Part shown: in pieces, positions 8,002 through 14,925 of the stretch
Layout: every line of letters starts with the position of its first letter
Numbering within the stretch: the first letter of the stretch is position 1
Notes under the pieces: model-generated
Seen by the model: the letters and a program-made list of their open reading frames with translations, nothing else
What the model was told of the DNA's origin: nothing
The model's database searches: none
Program-made: the position numbers and the translations under genes
Origin: CAZEQJ01 sp964514385
Lineage (GTDB): Bacteria > Bacteroidota > Bacteroidia > Cytophagales > Cyclobacteriaceae
Direction: 5' to 3'
Length of the DNA stretch: 23,290 nt
NCBI GenBank assembly: GCA_964514385.1
Contig: CAZEQJ010000043.1
Location: 1 to 23,290, forward strand

Positions 8002-8029
8002 TATAAGCAATAGGTTACTTAATTGCAAA
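7998..8029 (-). promoter_or_regulatory. Promoter of the DUF4625 gene
   Basis: On the minus strand TTTG (8026-8029) is followed after exactly 20 nt by TATACTTG (7998-8005), one mismatch from TAnnTTTG. The -33 element lies inside the last codons of the TonB receptor gene, so the lipoprotein can be transcribed separately from the receptor. Confidence 0.65.
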
Positions 8030-10384
8030 AGGTATATGGAATGAAATGGAAATATTCCTGCCCTGCTCCGGTAGGTTTATCCAACGGTACCTGCTCATGT
8101 GGTTGAAATAGCGTGCATCAAGCATATTTTCACCTGATACTACCAGATTAATATCCTGGCCTTTTATAGTAAAGTCTGAGGATATGCTGAACCCAAGAAG
8201 TTCATATCCCGGCGTTGCACGTTCATTTCTATCGACCCTGTTTTGGTCAGCTGCATAGGTGAAATTTATCCCTGATGTGATTTTAGGCCAGTTTCCCGGA
8301 AGTTTAAATTCGTAGGACAGTTCGGTAAAAACCGATAGCGGGGGCGTAAAAGGAAGCGGTAAAAAGGTCTCAAGGTTATAATTATATACATACTCAAATG
8401 CTGTCATAAAATGGAGTTCTTCCAAGGGATGATATTCGAATGAAAGTTCCCCGCCAGCAAAAAAGGCATCGTGCTGCCGGTATTGATATACCTGCCCTCC
8501 CTCCGGAAATGCCAAAGGATCAAGAGAAGAAGAAAACCGGGCTGTCGGCGCGAGATAGATAAAGCCATCAAAATAGGATATAAAGGGCGTTAAAACTAAG
8601 CCCAGTTTTGGCGCCTGAAAACTCAGGGTCATATCTGCCTGATAACCGCGTTCTGAAGTAAGTGTGCTGTCGCCTTTTTCATGCCGGAAAGTGCCATGGT
8701 GTACACCATTCATGGACAGTTCCGGTGCGGTGGGAACCTTAAAGCTGCTGCCCAGGTTCAGCTTGGCATTGAATCGGCTGTCAGGATACACAGATATGCC
8801 GGCAGCACCTGAAACGTTATTGAAATAATTGCTGATATCATTGTTCCGCATATAATACCGGCCGATAGTGGTTTCGTTTATATAAACCGGCTCATCAAAC
8901 CGGGTTATGTTTCGGTTGGCGAAGTCATACCTGATACCGCCATTAACGGTCAGGAGATTATTCCAGCTTAGTTCTTCATAAACAAATGCCCCTACCGAAA
9001 CTGTATTAAACTCGGGTAGCAGAAACTCAAACCCTTCACGCTCATTGACCTGATGCTGTCCCTGAAGCCCAATGATACGTGTATGATCTTTTGATGAATG
9101 CATATAATAACGGGCATTTAAAGAGGTGGTGCGAAGGCTTAATCCATGTGCCAGCGTTCCTTCAGGCCGAGGCCCCTTACCATGTGCATGCGGAAGGCTC
9201 TCTTCCCTGCGCAGGTTATGCTGATAGCCAATATCAAATTCCAGCCATTGCTTTCCAAAAAGTATGTTGGTGTTAGCAATCACCTTAAAATGGTTGATAC
9301 GCTGCCGTGGAAGGTCAATATTTCGGGAGCTACCATCCGGAGTAAGCTGATACGATCGCGGGATACCTATGGCGCCTACAAATAAGCCCGCCTGCTGGTT
9401 GAAATTGCTAACGGTAAGTGTAGAATAGCCCCAATCCTTTTTAACGCCCACCATACCTGTAAAACTTCGTTCAGATCCCGCTGTATTTTTGAGTCGTTCG
9501 TCATAGATTGGCAGCACAAAAGAGTTATATACAAATGACTCTGCCGGCACCCGGTAGTCACCAAAGTCCTGCGTACTAAAACGCACCCTGTATACCAGAT
9601 CCTGACTGTTGCCTTCCAGCATGGTGGAAGTACCTATCGTATGATTATTTGATTTATACAATGCCTGAACTTCGCCGCTAAGCGGATGATCTACCGGAAG
9701 TGGTGGCGGCGATACGTTGATCACACCACCAAGGCCGTCCGAACCATACATAAGGGAGTTGGGCCCTTTGATGACTTCTATACGTCCGGGCTCAAACATA
9801 TCAATTTCAAGTCCATGGTCGGTGCCCCACTGCTGACCCTCCTGTTTCACGCCTTTGTCATTCACGATGACCCTGTTGTAGCTCAATCCTCGTATGACAG
9901 GCTTGGAGATCCCGACACCGGTATTGATGGCTGATACGCCCGGTATGCGTTCGATGGTATTGATCAGCGAGTTTTTCCTGTTTCTGCGGAGATATTCTTT
10001 GTCGATAATTTCTACGGCAAGTGAATTTTCCCGTGGCCCGGTTTTATAATGATTATTTTCCACGACGACTTCCTGCAGTTCGATGGAGGTTGCTGTCAGC
10101 GGGATGTCTACAGTATCAGCCTGTCCATTCACCTCTACCCGGATCGCAACAGACTTATAGCCCATATAGTTAACATGAAGATGGTATGAAGCAGGCCTCA
10201 ACTTTTTAAAAAAGAAGTAGCCGTCAATATCGGTTACGGTTCCATAACCCAACTCATGTATTTTCACGGTAGCCCCCGGAAGAGGCTCGCCTGATGAGTC
10301 ATCATAAATTTTGCCATAGAGTCGGCCTTGTGCTGATGCTGTGATGCTGAGCAGCAGAGAAATGTTGATAATCAGAAATCGCAT
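8015..10384 (-). CDS. TonB-dependent outer-membrane receptor, probably for zinc
   Basis: 789 residues. The signal peptide ends at A-S-A-Q19. A CarboxypepD_reg-like domain spans ~20-105 (G-K-I-Y-D-D-x-S-G-E-P-L-P-G-A-T, then T-D-I-D-G-Y-F-F-F), the plug ~115-230 (R-I-P-G-V, I-R-G-L, I-E-V-I-K-G-P-N-S-L-x-Y-G-S-D-G-L-G-G-V-I-N-V), and the rest is a 22-strand barrel ending in F-A-I-K. One loop is rich in His (L-P-H-A-H-G-K-G-P-R-P-E-G-T-L-A-H-G), as is common in predicted zinc or copper receptors of this phylum. It starts 1 nt after the stop of the Zur-like gene, so regulator and receptor share a transcript. The substrate is inferred from Zur and the DUF4625 neighbour. Confidence 0.9.
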   Translation of the reverse strand: MRFLIINISLLLSITASAQGRLYGKIYDDSSGEPLPGATVKIHELGYGTVTDIDGYFFFKKLRPASYHLHVNYMGYKSVAIRVEVNGQADTVDIPLTATSIELQEVVVENNHYKTGPRENSLAVEIIDKEYLRRNRKNSLINTIERIPGVSAINTGVGISKPVIRGLSYNRVIVNDKGVKQEGQQWGTDHGLEIDMFEPGRIEVIKGPNSLMYGSDGLGGVINVSPPPLPVDHPLSGEVQALYKSNNHTIGTSTMLEGNSQDLVYRVRFSTQDFGDYRVPAESFVYNSFVLPIYDERLKNTAGSERSFTGMVGVKKDWGYSTLTVSNFNQQAGLFVGAIGIPRSYQLTPDGSSRNIDLPRQRINHFKVIANTNILFGKQWLEFDIGYQHNLRREESLPHAHGKGPRPEGTLAHGLSLRTTSLNARYYMHSSKDHTRIIGLQGQHQVNEREGFEFLLPEFNTVSVGAFVYEELSWNNLLTVNGGIRYDFANRNITRFDEPVYINETTIGRYYMRNNDISNYFNNVSGAAGISVYPDSRFNAKLNLGSSFKVPTAPELSMNGVHHGTFRHEKGDSTLTSERGYQADMTLSFQAPKLGLVLTPFISYFDGFIYLAPTARFSSSLDPLAFPEGGQVYQYRQHDAFFAGGELSFEYHPLEELHFMTAFEYVYNYNLETFLPLPFTPPLSVFTELSYEFKLPGNWPKITSGINFTYAADQNRVDRNERATPGYELLGFSISSDFTIKGQDINLVVSGENMLDARYFNHMSRYRWINLPEQGRNISISFHIPFAIK

Positions 10385-10385
10385 A

Positions 10386-10838
10386 TCAGCTATTGCACTT
10401 TTCGCATGTACCGTTTACAATTATGTCAACTTCTGATAATGTGTAGTTGGCCGGAAGATGACATGTGGGAAGCTCAACAGTCTCCTCCAGACATTCAAGT
10501 GTACCACAGTCATTACATTTAAAATGAAGATGATTAAAATGTGGAGTAGTTGCCTTGTATGAACTCAGTGATAATCCGTATGATGCAGATCCCCTGTCAT
10601 TGGGTATCTGATGAATCAATGCATTATCCCGGAATGAATTTAAGGTCCGGAAGAGGGTCACCCGATCATATTTTGTAAGATCATCTTCAAGATCTTTTAA
10701 TGTGACAGCGTGTTTTTTTGTCATGAAGATGGAGAGTACGTCTATGCGGCAATCAGTTACCCTGAGTTTATGCTCTTTCAGGATATGTTTAAGCTCACTA
10801 AATCGTATTCTCTCTTCTTTCACTTTTTTGGATTTCAT
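10386..10838 (-). CDS. zur: Fur-family metalloregulator, probably Zur
   Basis: 150 residues from the ATG at 10836-10838. The N-terminal winged helix has L-R-V-T-x-x-R-x-x-V-L and Y-D-R-V-T-L-F-R-T-L-N; the dimerisation domain has H-F-N-H-L-H-F-K-C. The structural zinc cysteines are C108/C111 and C145/C148. An in-frame ATG nine codons upstream (10865) is rejected because it lies upstream of a near-perfect -7 element (10846-10853) and inside the operator. The transcript would therefore begin almost at the chosen ATG and be nearly leaderless. Neighbouring zinc-type genes and a 19-bp palindrome on its own promoter suggest an autoregulated Zur. Fur or another metal specificity is not excluded. Confidence 0.85.
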   Translation of the reverse strand: MKSKKVKEERIRFSELKHILKEHKLRVTDCRIDVLSIFMTKKHAVTLKDLEDDLTKYDRVTLFRTLNSFRDNALIHQIPNDRGSASYGLSLSSYKATTPHFNHLHFKCNDCGTLECLEETVELPTCHLPANYTLSEVDIIVNGTCEKCNS

Positions 10839-10845
10839 TCGATTG

Positions 10846-10877
10846 CAAAAGTAGGGTATTTGCAATCCAATTGCAAA
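10846..10877 (-). promoter_or_regulatory. Promoter of the zur - TonB receptor operon
   Basis: Minus-strand TTTG (10874-10877), a 20-nt spacer, then TACTTTTG (10846-10853), a full match to TAnnTTTG. The expected transcript start is only a few bases before the ATG at 10838. Confidence 0.8.
10859..10877. promoter_or_regulatory. Zur-box-like operator, perfect palindrome
   Basis: TTTGCAAT - CCA - ATTGCAAA is a perfect 8-3-8 palindrome that covers the -33 element and most of the spacer of the zur promoter. A further TTGCAA at 10843-10848 sits on the -7 element. The core matches the site at 7983-8001. Confidence 0.8.
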
Positions 10878-10933
10878 GAAATTGGACGTAAGTAGTCAGA
10901 TAAAACGCTACCGGAATTCAACTTCAAGCATAA

Positions 10934-10963
10934 AAAATCCCACTCCTTCCGAAGTGGGATTTT
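10934..10963 (-). terminator. Terminator after the DUF6607 gene
   Basis: Perfect 11-bp stem (AAAATCCCACT 10934-10944 with AGTGGGATTTT 10953-10963) and an 8-nt loop. On the minus strand it ends in a run of six T. It closes the leftward heme cluster and separates it from the zinc locus. Confidence 0.85.
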
Positions 10964-10991
10964 CAATAAAGTCAGAAACTTAGCTTTTATA

Positions 10992-11933
10992 TTAATTCAT
11001 AGCTATCTTGATCTCATCGGTATCAATATGCATTTGAATTGCTTCCCTGATCTTTTGTCTGGCTGCCTCGCTGTCGTAGCTGCCAGCTGTAAGCTCATCG
11101 CCCAGACCGAATAATCTGAACATTAAAACTTCGTCGCCGGCACGCATCTTCAGCTTTAACGTTTTCTTGGTGGCAAACACCTCGTCCCACACAGCTCGTA
11201 CATCTGCCCAGTAGTCCTCATTTTTATCCCACCACGCTTGTGCCACCTGGCACTCGCTGTCTTCAATTTTTCTGTATTCGTTCCAGCCTTTCTCCTCTGC
11301 AATCAGCTCGTCGCCTTGACTGTTGCGCTTTATTTTCAGGTTGTCCTGCTCATGTACCCAGCCATAATCGGTAAGCTCATGCCGGTTGGTGCGAACCATC
11401 ACATTGTAATCGTTACGCTTTGTCTTTTCGCGTCTTGGGAGCGGCGAATCAACAGTAGATTCCCAGTAATGTCTGCCATCGACGTGTATCCAGGTAGCAC
11501 TACCTTCATACCGGGGGCTGTCATCTACCTGAAATACCTTTTGTGTCCATTGTCCGTCAACGCGGGCACCATCCAGTTCCTGATAGTTCCATGAATCTCT
11601 TACATCATACGCATAGAGTTCCGTATTTTCATAGATCCAGTCTTCCCTCCAGTGCTTTACGATCATGGAATCGTTTACGATCAGCAGATGCTGTATCATG
11701 ATCTTATCATCATCCTGAACGACAGGGAATATCCACTCTTTACCGTAAGCCCGGTAGTTGTCGCGGAATTCATAAGCGGTGTCTGGAGAGAAAGTTTCAG
11801 CAAAATCAAACGTGATATCATAGCATCCGCACATGGATAGTATGGCGTCAACGTCCTGCTGCTTTTTGGTTTGCTGAGCGAAAGCAGCACTGAAAGTGAA
11901 TGCGCTAAGCAGAAATATTAAAGTAGTTTTCAT
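10992..11933 (-). CDS. DUF6607 family secreted protein
   Basis: 313 residues. A Sec signal peptide ends A-A-F-A-Q20. The mature start Q-Q-D-V-D-A-I-L-S-M-C-G-C-Y-D-I-T-F-D-F and the following T-F-S-P-D-T-x-Y fit what I recall of DUF6607, a Bacteroidota family often next to heme or iron uptake genes. The C-G-C pair and many Trp and Tyr residues (W-I-H-V-D-G-R-H-Y-W-E-S) are notable. The function is unknown. It lies 65 nt after HmuY with its own weak promoter and a palindrome (11987-11999), so it may be transcribed both alone and by read-through. The family name is from memory; a periplasmic role in heme handling is inference. Confidence 0.75.
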   Translation of the reverse strand: MKTTLIFLLSAFTFSAAFAQQTKKQQDVDAILSMCGCYDITFDFAETFSPDTAYEFRDNYRAYGKEWIFPVVQDDDKIMIQHLLIVNDSMIVKHWREDWIYENTELYAYDVRDSWNYQELDGARVDGQWTQKVFQVDDSPRYEGSATWIHVDGRHYWESTVDSPLPRREKTKRNDYNVMVRTNRHELTDYGWVHEQDNLKIKRNSQGDELIAEEKGWNEYRKIEDSECQVAQAWWDKNEDYWADVRAVWDEVFATKKTLKLKMRAGDEVLMFRLFGLGDELTAGSYDSEAARQKIREAIQMHIDTDEIKIAMN

Positions 11934-11966
11934 ATTAAGTTTAAGTTAACCGGAATGATAAATATA

Positions 11967-11999
11967 CAAATCTTTCAATTATTTATATTTAGTCTAAAT
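11967..11999 (-). promoter_or_regulatory. Putative promoter and iron-box-like palindrome before DUF6607
   Basis: Minus-strand AAGATTTG (11967-11974; -7-like) lies 20 nt after TTTA (11995-11998). The -33 position is covered by ATTTAG-T-CTAAAT (11987-11999), a perfect 6-1-6 palindrome related to the half-sites TTTAGAAT / ATTCTAAA before the heme genes. Weaker than the other promoters. Confidence 0.45.
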
Positions 12000-12625
12000 T
12001 AAAATTGCGTTACCCCTTCATTAGGCTGATAAGAAAATATGAAGGTATAATACCTGGATTCATCAGTGAATGCATTCGGCTCGGCAGGGGCATCTTTGTA
12101 ATACGACAGTATCTCCACCTTGGCATATTTACCATCTCTCGTACGAATTACGATCACTTTACCGGCAATCGGAGTGACAGTGAAAGTGGAAGAATTGTAG
12201 TTATACCACCCTTCACCGCTGCCCGAAGGTATGGCAAGACCTTCAGGGGAATCCTGAACGAAAAGGTCTTCCTCTATATTTTGTACTTCTCCAAATGTAT
12301 TGTCCACGATATAAGCTGCTGCATTGCCTGTCCTCTCCGGCTCATCTGTTGTGCCCTGTGATGTGCCACCATTGACGATTATGGTCGTCCCCCTGAAAGC
12401 AATATCCCAGTCATTTGCATCACTGGTCGTATCCTGTGTGGCAAAATCAAATTTTGTAAACGCACCGCTAATCGGCTCTCCCTGGCCTCCCTGCTGTGGG
12501 GCATGGAGATTACTGAATGTTTCACTTACAACCTCCTCCAGTTCAATCGTTGGCTCCTCTTCCGTACAGGTGTACATAGTGAGACTAAGGGCTATAATTG
12601 CTGCTGAAAATTTAATCGAATTCAT
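11999..12625 (-). CDS. hmuY: HmuY-family heme-binding lipoprotein
   Basis: 208 residues. The signal peptide ends M-Y-T-C20, an atypical lipobox, followed by T-E-E-E-P, an acidic surface-export type start. HmuY-family features are clear: F-D-F, N-D-W-D-I-A-F-R-G-T-T-I-I-V-N-G-G, G-W-Y-N-Y-N, T-P-I-A-G-K-V-I-V-I-R-T-R-D-G-K-Y-A-K-V-E-I-L-S-Y-Y-K-D-A and the final R-Y-Y-T-F-I-F-S-Y-Q. In Porphyromonas gingivalis HmuY binds heme on the cell surface and passes it to the receptor HmuR. Here it follows the HmuR-like gene by 4 nt, the same pairing. Heme-ligand residues vary widely in this family and cannot be assigned by eye. Confidence 0.92.
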   Translation of the reverse strand: MNSIKFSAAIIALSLTMYTCTEEEPTIELEEVVSETFSNLHAPQQGGQGEPISGAFTKFDFATQDTTSDANDWDIAFRGTTIIVNGGTSQGTTDEPERTGNAAAYIVDNTFGEVQNIEEDLFVQDSPEGLAIPSGSGEGWYNYNSSTFTVTPIAGKVIVIRTRDGKYAKVEILSYYKDAPAEPNAFTDESRYYTFIFSYQPNEGVTQF

Positions 12626-12629
12626 GGTT

Positions 12630-14711
12630 TTAGAATGTAAAGTTTAGTTTTCCGTAAATAATTCTACCTGGTATATTACTGATGTTGCCCGGATCGGTAA
12701 ACCCAAACAGGTTATCGATGCCAAACCCACCTGTAATTTTTTTGTATGTCTTGTTGACAGCAAAATCCCAGATCATAAAGCCGTCGACAAACTGATCATA
12801 GTTGTCGAGGTATGTATTATTGTTTGAATCGAAGAGGCCGTATTTGCTGCGGTAGGTACCTCTGATGTTGGCATCAAGTCCCAGGGCAGGAACTTCATAA
12901 AACAATTTCATATTGCCCATATGACGCGACCGGTTGAGTAACCCGAAGTAGTCGTCATTGCTCAGGCGGATGCTGGGACCAGAATTGAACCGAGCAAATA
13001 CATTACCTTCATCGAAGGCGTTGACGGCCTCCATATCCCTGGCATATAGCAACTGGTATCCTCCTGAAATGGTCAGGTTGTCAATAATGACCCACTTCGC
13101 ATTTATTTCCAGCCCCTCATTGAGCACCTCGTTAATGTTGTAGTAACTGAAGACATTCTGGCCGTTTGTCTTTCTTGCAATCACCCGGATGTCAATCAGA
13201 TTATTGATGCTGTTTCTGAAATAATTTGCACTTAGTTCTACATTCTCAAAGGGCCTGTAATCAATCCCGGCATTGATATTTACGGAGCTTTCGGCATCCA
13301 ACCGCTGATTGAACTCCGACAGCGGCACGCCGATATTTACCAGTTCGCCTTCAGCCTCCATCTGCGGAATCCGAGTTGATACTGCATTGTATCCGAGCAC
13401 GGTATAACCCACGGTGCTATTGGAAAAATCGAAGTACAGCTGCCTGAAGTCCGGTGCCTTATACCCGTACCCCACCGATACTTTTATGGCCAGTTTATCA
13501 TTGATCTCATAGCGAACAGCAGCCTTGGGACTCAACTGCGATGCATATACATTATGGCTGTCAAATCTCGCTCCCAGCACCACATTCATCCTGTCTAATA
13601 TCTGTCCGTCGTATTGCAGATATACATAGGGTGCGATAAATTCAGGTGTTTGAAAAAAATCTGCCCGGATCAATGTTTCATTTGTAACTCCTACCCCGGC
13701 AATGAAGACATTGTTCCGGTTGGCTGTGTATGTGGTCCGCACTTCCGGACGTATAAAATACTGATTGAAATCACTTTCGCTGAATCGGCTGCCATCCTGA
13801 TTATTGAGGAATTCTCCTGCACGATATTGTGTGGCATAAAATTCAATGTAGCTGTCCCATTTATCATTATATATATGGTTCAGGTTTACATGGGTATTCC
13901 ACTCGTTGATGGTACTTTCTCCGGTCAGCTCCTCGGAGGCTACATTATCCTGCTGCTGGTAATAATACCGGCCGCTTACCGTAATGTTGGTACTTTTGGA
14001 AAAGCGATAGCTGACCTTTGGGTTGAATGTATAATTCACAAAAGGTTCTACCGTGCTGGCCTCCGTAGAGTCGATCAGATCAAATCCGTTACTGCTGTTT
14101 CGGTTGATGAAAAATGAAGTGGCCAGTCTGTCCTTCTTAAAATCCAGGTTACCTGACAGGTCATGCGAGTTAAAACTTCCGCCCCTATAGTTGATGCTGC
14201 CATGAAACCCATTGGCAGGTGTCTCTGTGATGATATTGATGATACCACCCAGGGCTTCATTTCCATATAAACTGGAGGAAGCACCTTTCACGATCTCAAT
14301 CTGCTTGATATTGCCGACGGAAATCCGGTTGAGATCAAGTGTACCGGCAGACCGCCCTATCAGGGGCACGCCATCGATCATGATCAGGATATACTGGCTG
14401 TCAAAGCCCTGTATCTGTACGCCCTCTCCTCCTCCGAAATCAGGGATGGTAATAAGTCCGGTTTGCTCATTGAGAATATCCGACAGCCGGATGGAATTGA
14501 TGGACTCAAGCTCCTTTTTTGTGATCACCTGCGCGTTGTGGGGTACTGACGAAAGTTGACGGGTGTTACGTGTAGCAGAGATAATCACCTCATCCAGGTC
14601 CATGGTGGCAAGTGTATCGGCATAGGCATACGAAAACAGGTCGTCCGTCTGTGCTGAACAAATACTGAATACAAATACATTTAATAAAATGGCTACCCTG
14701 AACTTTATCAT
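12630..14711 (-). CDS. hmuR: TonB-dependent heme receptor, HmuR-like
   Basis: 693 residues from the ATG at 14709-14711. A frame extension to a TTG at 14735 is rejected because it would run into the operator and spoil the signal peptide (hydrophobic 6-17, ending C-S-A-Q). A TonB-box-like M-D-L-D-E-V-I-I-S-A lies at ~37-46, the plug at ~45-160 (I-Q-G-F-D-S, I-M-I-D-G-V-P, I-E-I-V-K-G-A-S-S-S-L-Y-G-N-E-A-L-G-G-I-I-N-I), and the barrel runs to F-T-F. A Y-K-A-P-D-F-R-Q-L motif resembles the Y/F-R-A-P of heme receptors; a clear N-P-N-L is not seen. It is first in the operon with HmuY. Substrate assignment rests mostly on HmuY. Confidence 0.87.
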   Translation of the reverse strand: MIKFRVAILLNVFVFSICSAQTDDLFSYAYADTLATMDLDEVIISATRNTRQLSSVPHNAQVITKKELESINSIRLSDILNEQTGLITIPDFGGGEGVQIQGFDSQYILIMIDGVPLIGRSAGTLDLNRISVGNIKQIEIVKGASSSLYGNEALGGIINIITETPANGFHGSINYRGGSFNSHDLSGNLDFKKDRLATSFFINRNSSNGFDLIDSTEASTVEPFVNYTFNPKVSYRFSKSTNITVSGRYYYQQQDNVASEELTGESTINEWNTHVNLNHIYNDKWDSYIEFYATQYRAGEFLNNQDGSRFSESDFNQYFIRPEVRTTYTANRNNVFIAGVGVTNETLIRADFFQTPEFIAPYVYLQYDGQILDRMNVVLGARFDSHNVYASQLSPKAAVRYEINDKLAIKVSVGYGYKAPDFRQLYFDFSNSTVGYTVLGYNAVSTRIPQMEAEGELVNIGVPLSEFNQRLDAESSVNINAGIDYRPFENVELSANYFRNSINNLIDIRVIARKTNGQNVFSYYNINEVLNEGLEINAKWVIIDNLTISGGYQLLYARDMEAVNAFDEGNVFARFNSGPSIRLSNDDYFGLLNRSRHMGNMKLFYEVPALGLDANIRGTYRSKYGLFDSNNNTYLDNYDQFVDGFMIWDFAVNKTYKKITGGFGIDNLFGFTDPGNISNIPGRIIYGKLNFTF

Positions 14712-14740
14712 AGAATTACTAAATATCGAATACAATTCTA

Positions 14741-14757
14741 TTTAGAATCATTCTAAA
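14741..14757. promoter_or_regulatory. Iron-regulator operator candidate before hmuR
   Basis: TTTAGAAT - C - ATTCTAAA is a perfect 8-1-8 palindrome. An overlapping inverted pair, ATTCTA-TT-TAGAAT (14735-14748), adds a third half-site. It lies 6 nt downstream of the -7 element. Fur or a DtxR-type repressor is likely; neither is encoded here apart from the Zur-like gene. Confidence 0.7.
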
Positions 14758-14763
14758 CAGCTG

Positions 14764-14795
14764 CAAAGATGGGCCGGGTCTTGTATTATTTCAAT
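14764..14795 (-). promoter_or_regulatory. Promoter of the hmuR-hmuY operon
   Basis: Minus-strand ATTG (14792-14795), a 20-nt spacer, and CATCTTTG (14764-14771), one base from TAnnTTTG. The palindrome at 14741-14757 would cover the transcription start. Confidence 0.55.
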
Positions 14796-14833
14796 CGCTA
14801 GTACTAGTGGTTTTTTTTTCACTAGAACTAGTG
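14796..14833. other. Long CTAG-rich inverted repeat between divergent operons
   Basis: Arms 14796-14809 and 14820-14833 pair at 12 of 14 positions around a G-T9 loop. Each arm carries two CTAG tetramers, ACTAGT is itself a palindrome, and the whole sits between the -33 regions of the two divergent promoters. It may be a second regulator site or a cruciform. A terminator is unlikely since it lies outside both transcripts. Confidence 0.6.
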
Positions 14834-14858
14834 ATTTTTCACAGGGATGCCCGATTCT

Positions 14859-14890
14859 GTTGTAGATATCGGTGAGGGGACGGATATTTG
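14859..14890 (+). promoter_or_regulatory. Promoter of the ankyrin - DUF2271 - PepSY operon
   Basis: GTTG (14859-14862), a 20-nt spacer, then GATATTTG (14883-14890), one base from TAnnTTTG. The spacing equals that of the hmuR and zur promoters, and the operator follows 3 nt later. Confidence 0.6.
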
Positions 14891-14893
14891 TTA

Positions 14894-14910
14894 TTTAGAT
14901 TGATTCTAAT
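14894..14910. promoter_or_regulatory. Iron-regulator operator candidate before the ankyrin operon
   Basis: TTTAGATT - G - ATTCTAAT matches the hmuR palindrome at 14 of 16 arm positions. It lies just downstream of the -7 element and 15 nt before the ATG at 14926. The divergent operons therefore probably answer to the same repressor. Confidence 0.65.
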
Positions 14911-14925
14911 TAACGAAACCAGATC

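Noticed and set aside
13614..14117. 167-codon plus-strand frame opposite hmuR
   Set aside because: No domain or promoter, and it is fully antisense to conserved receptor sequence.
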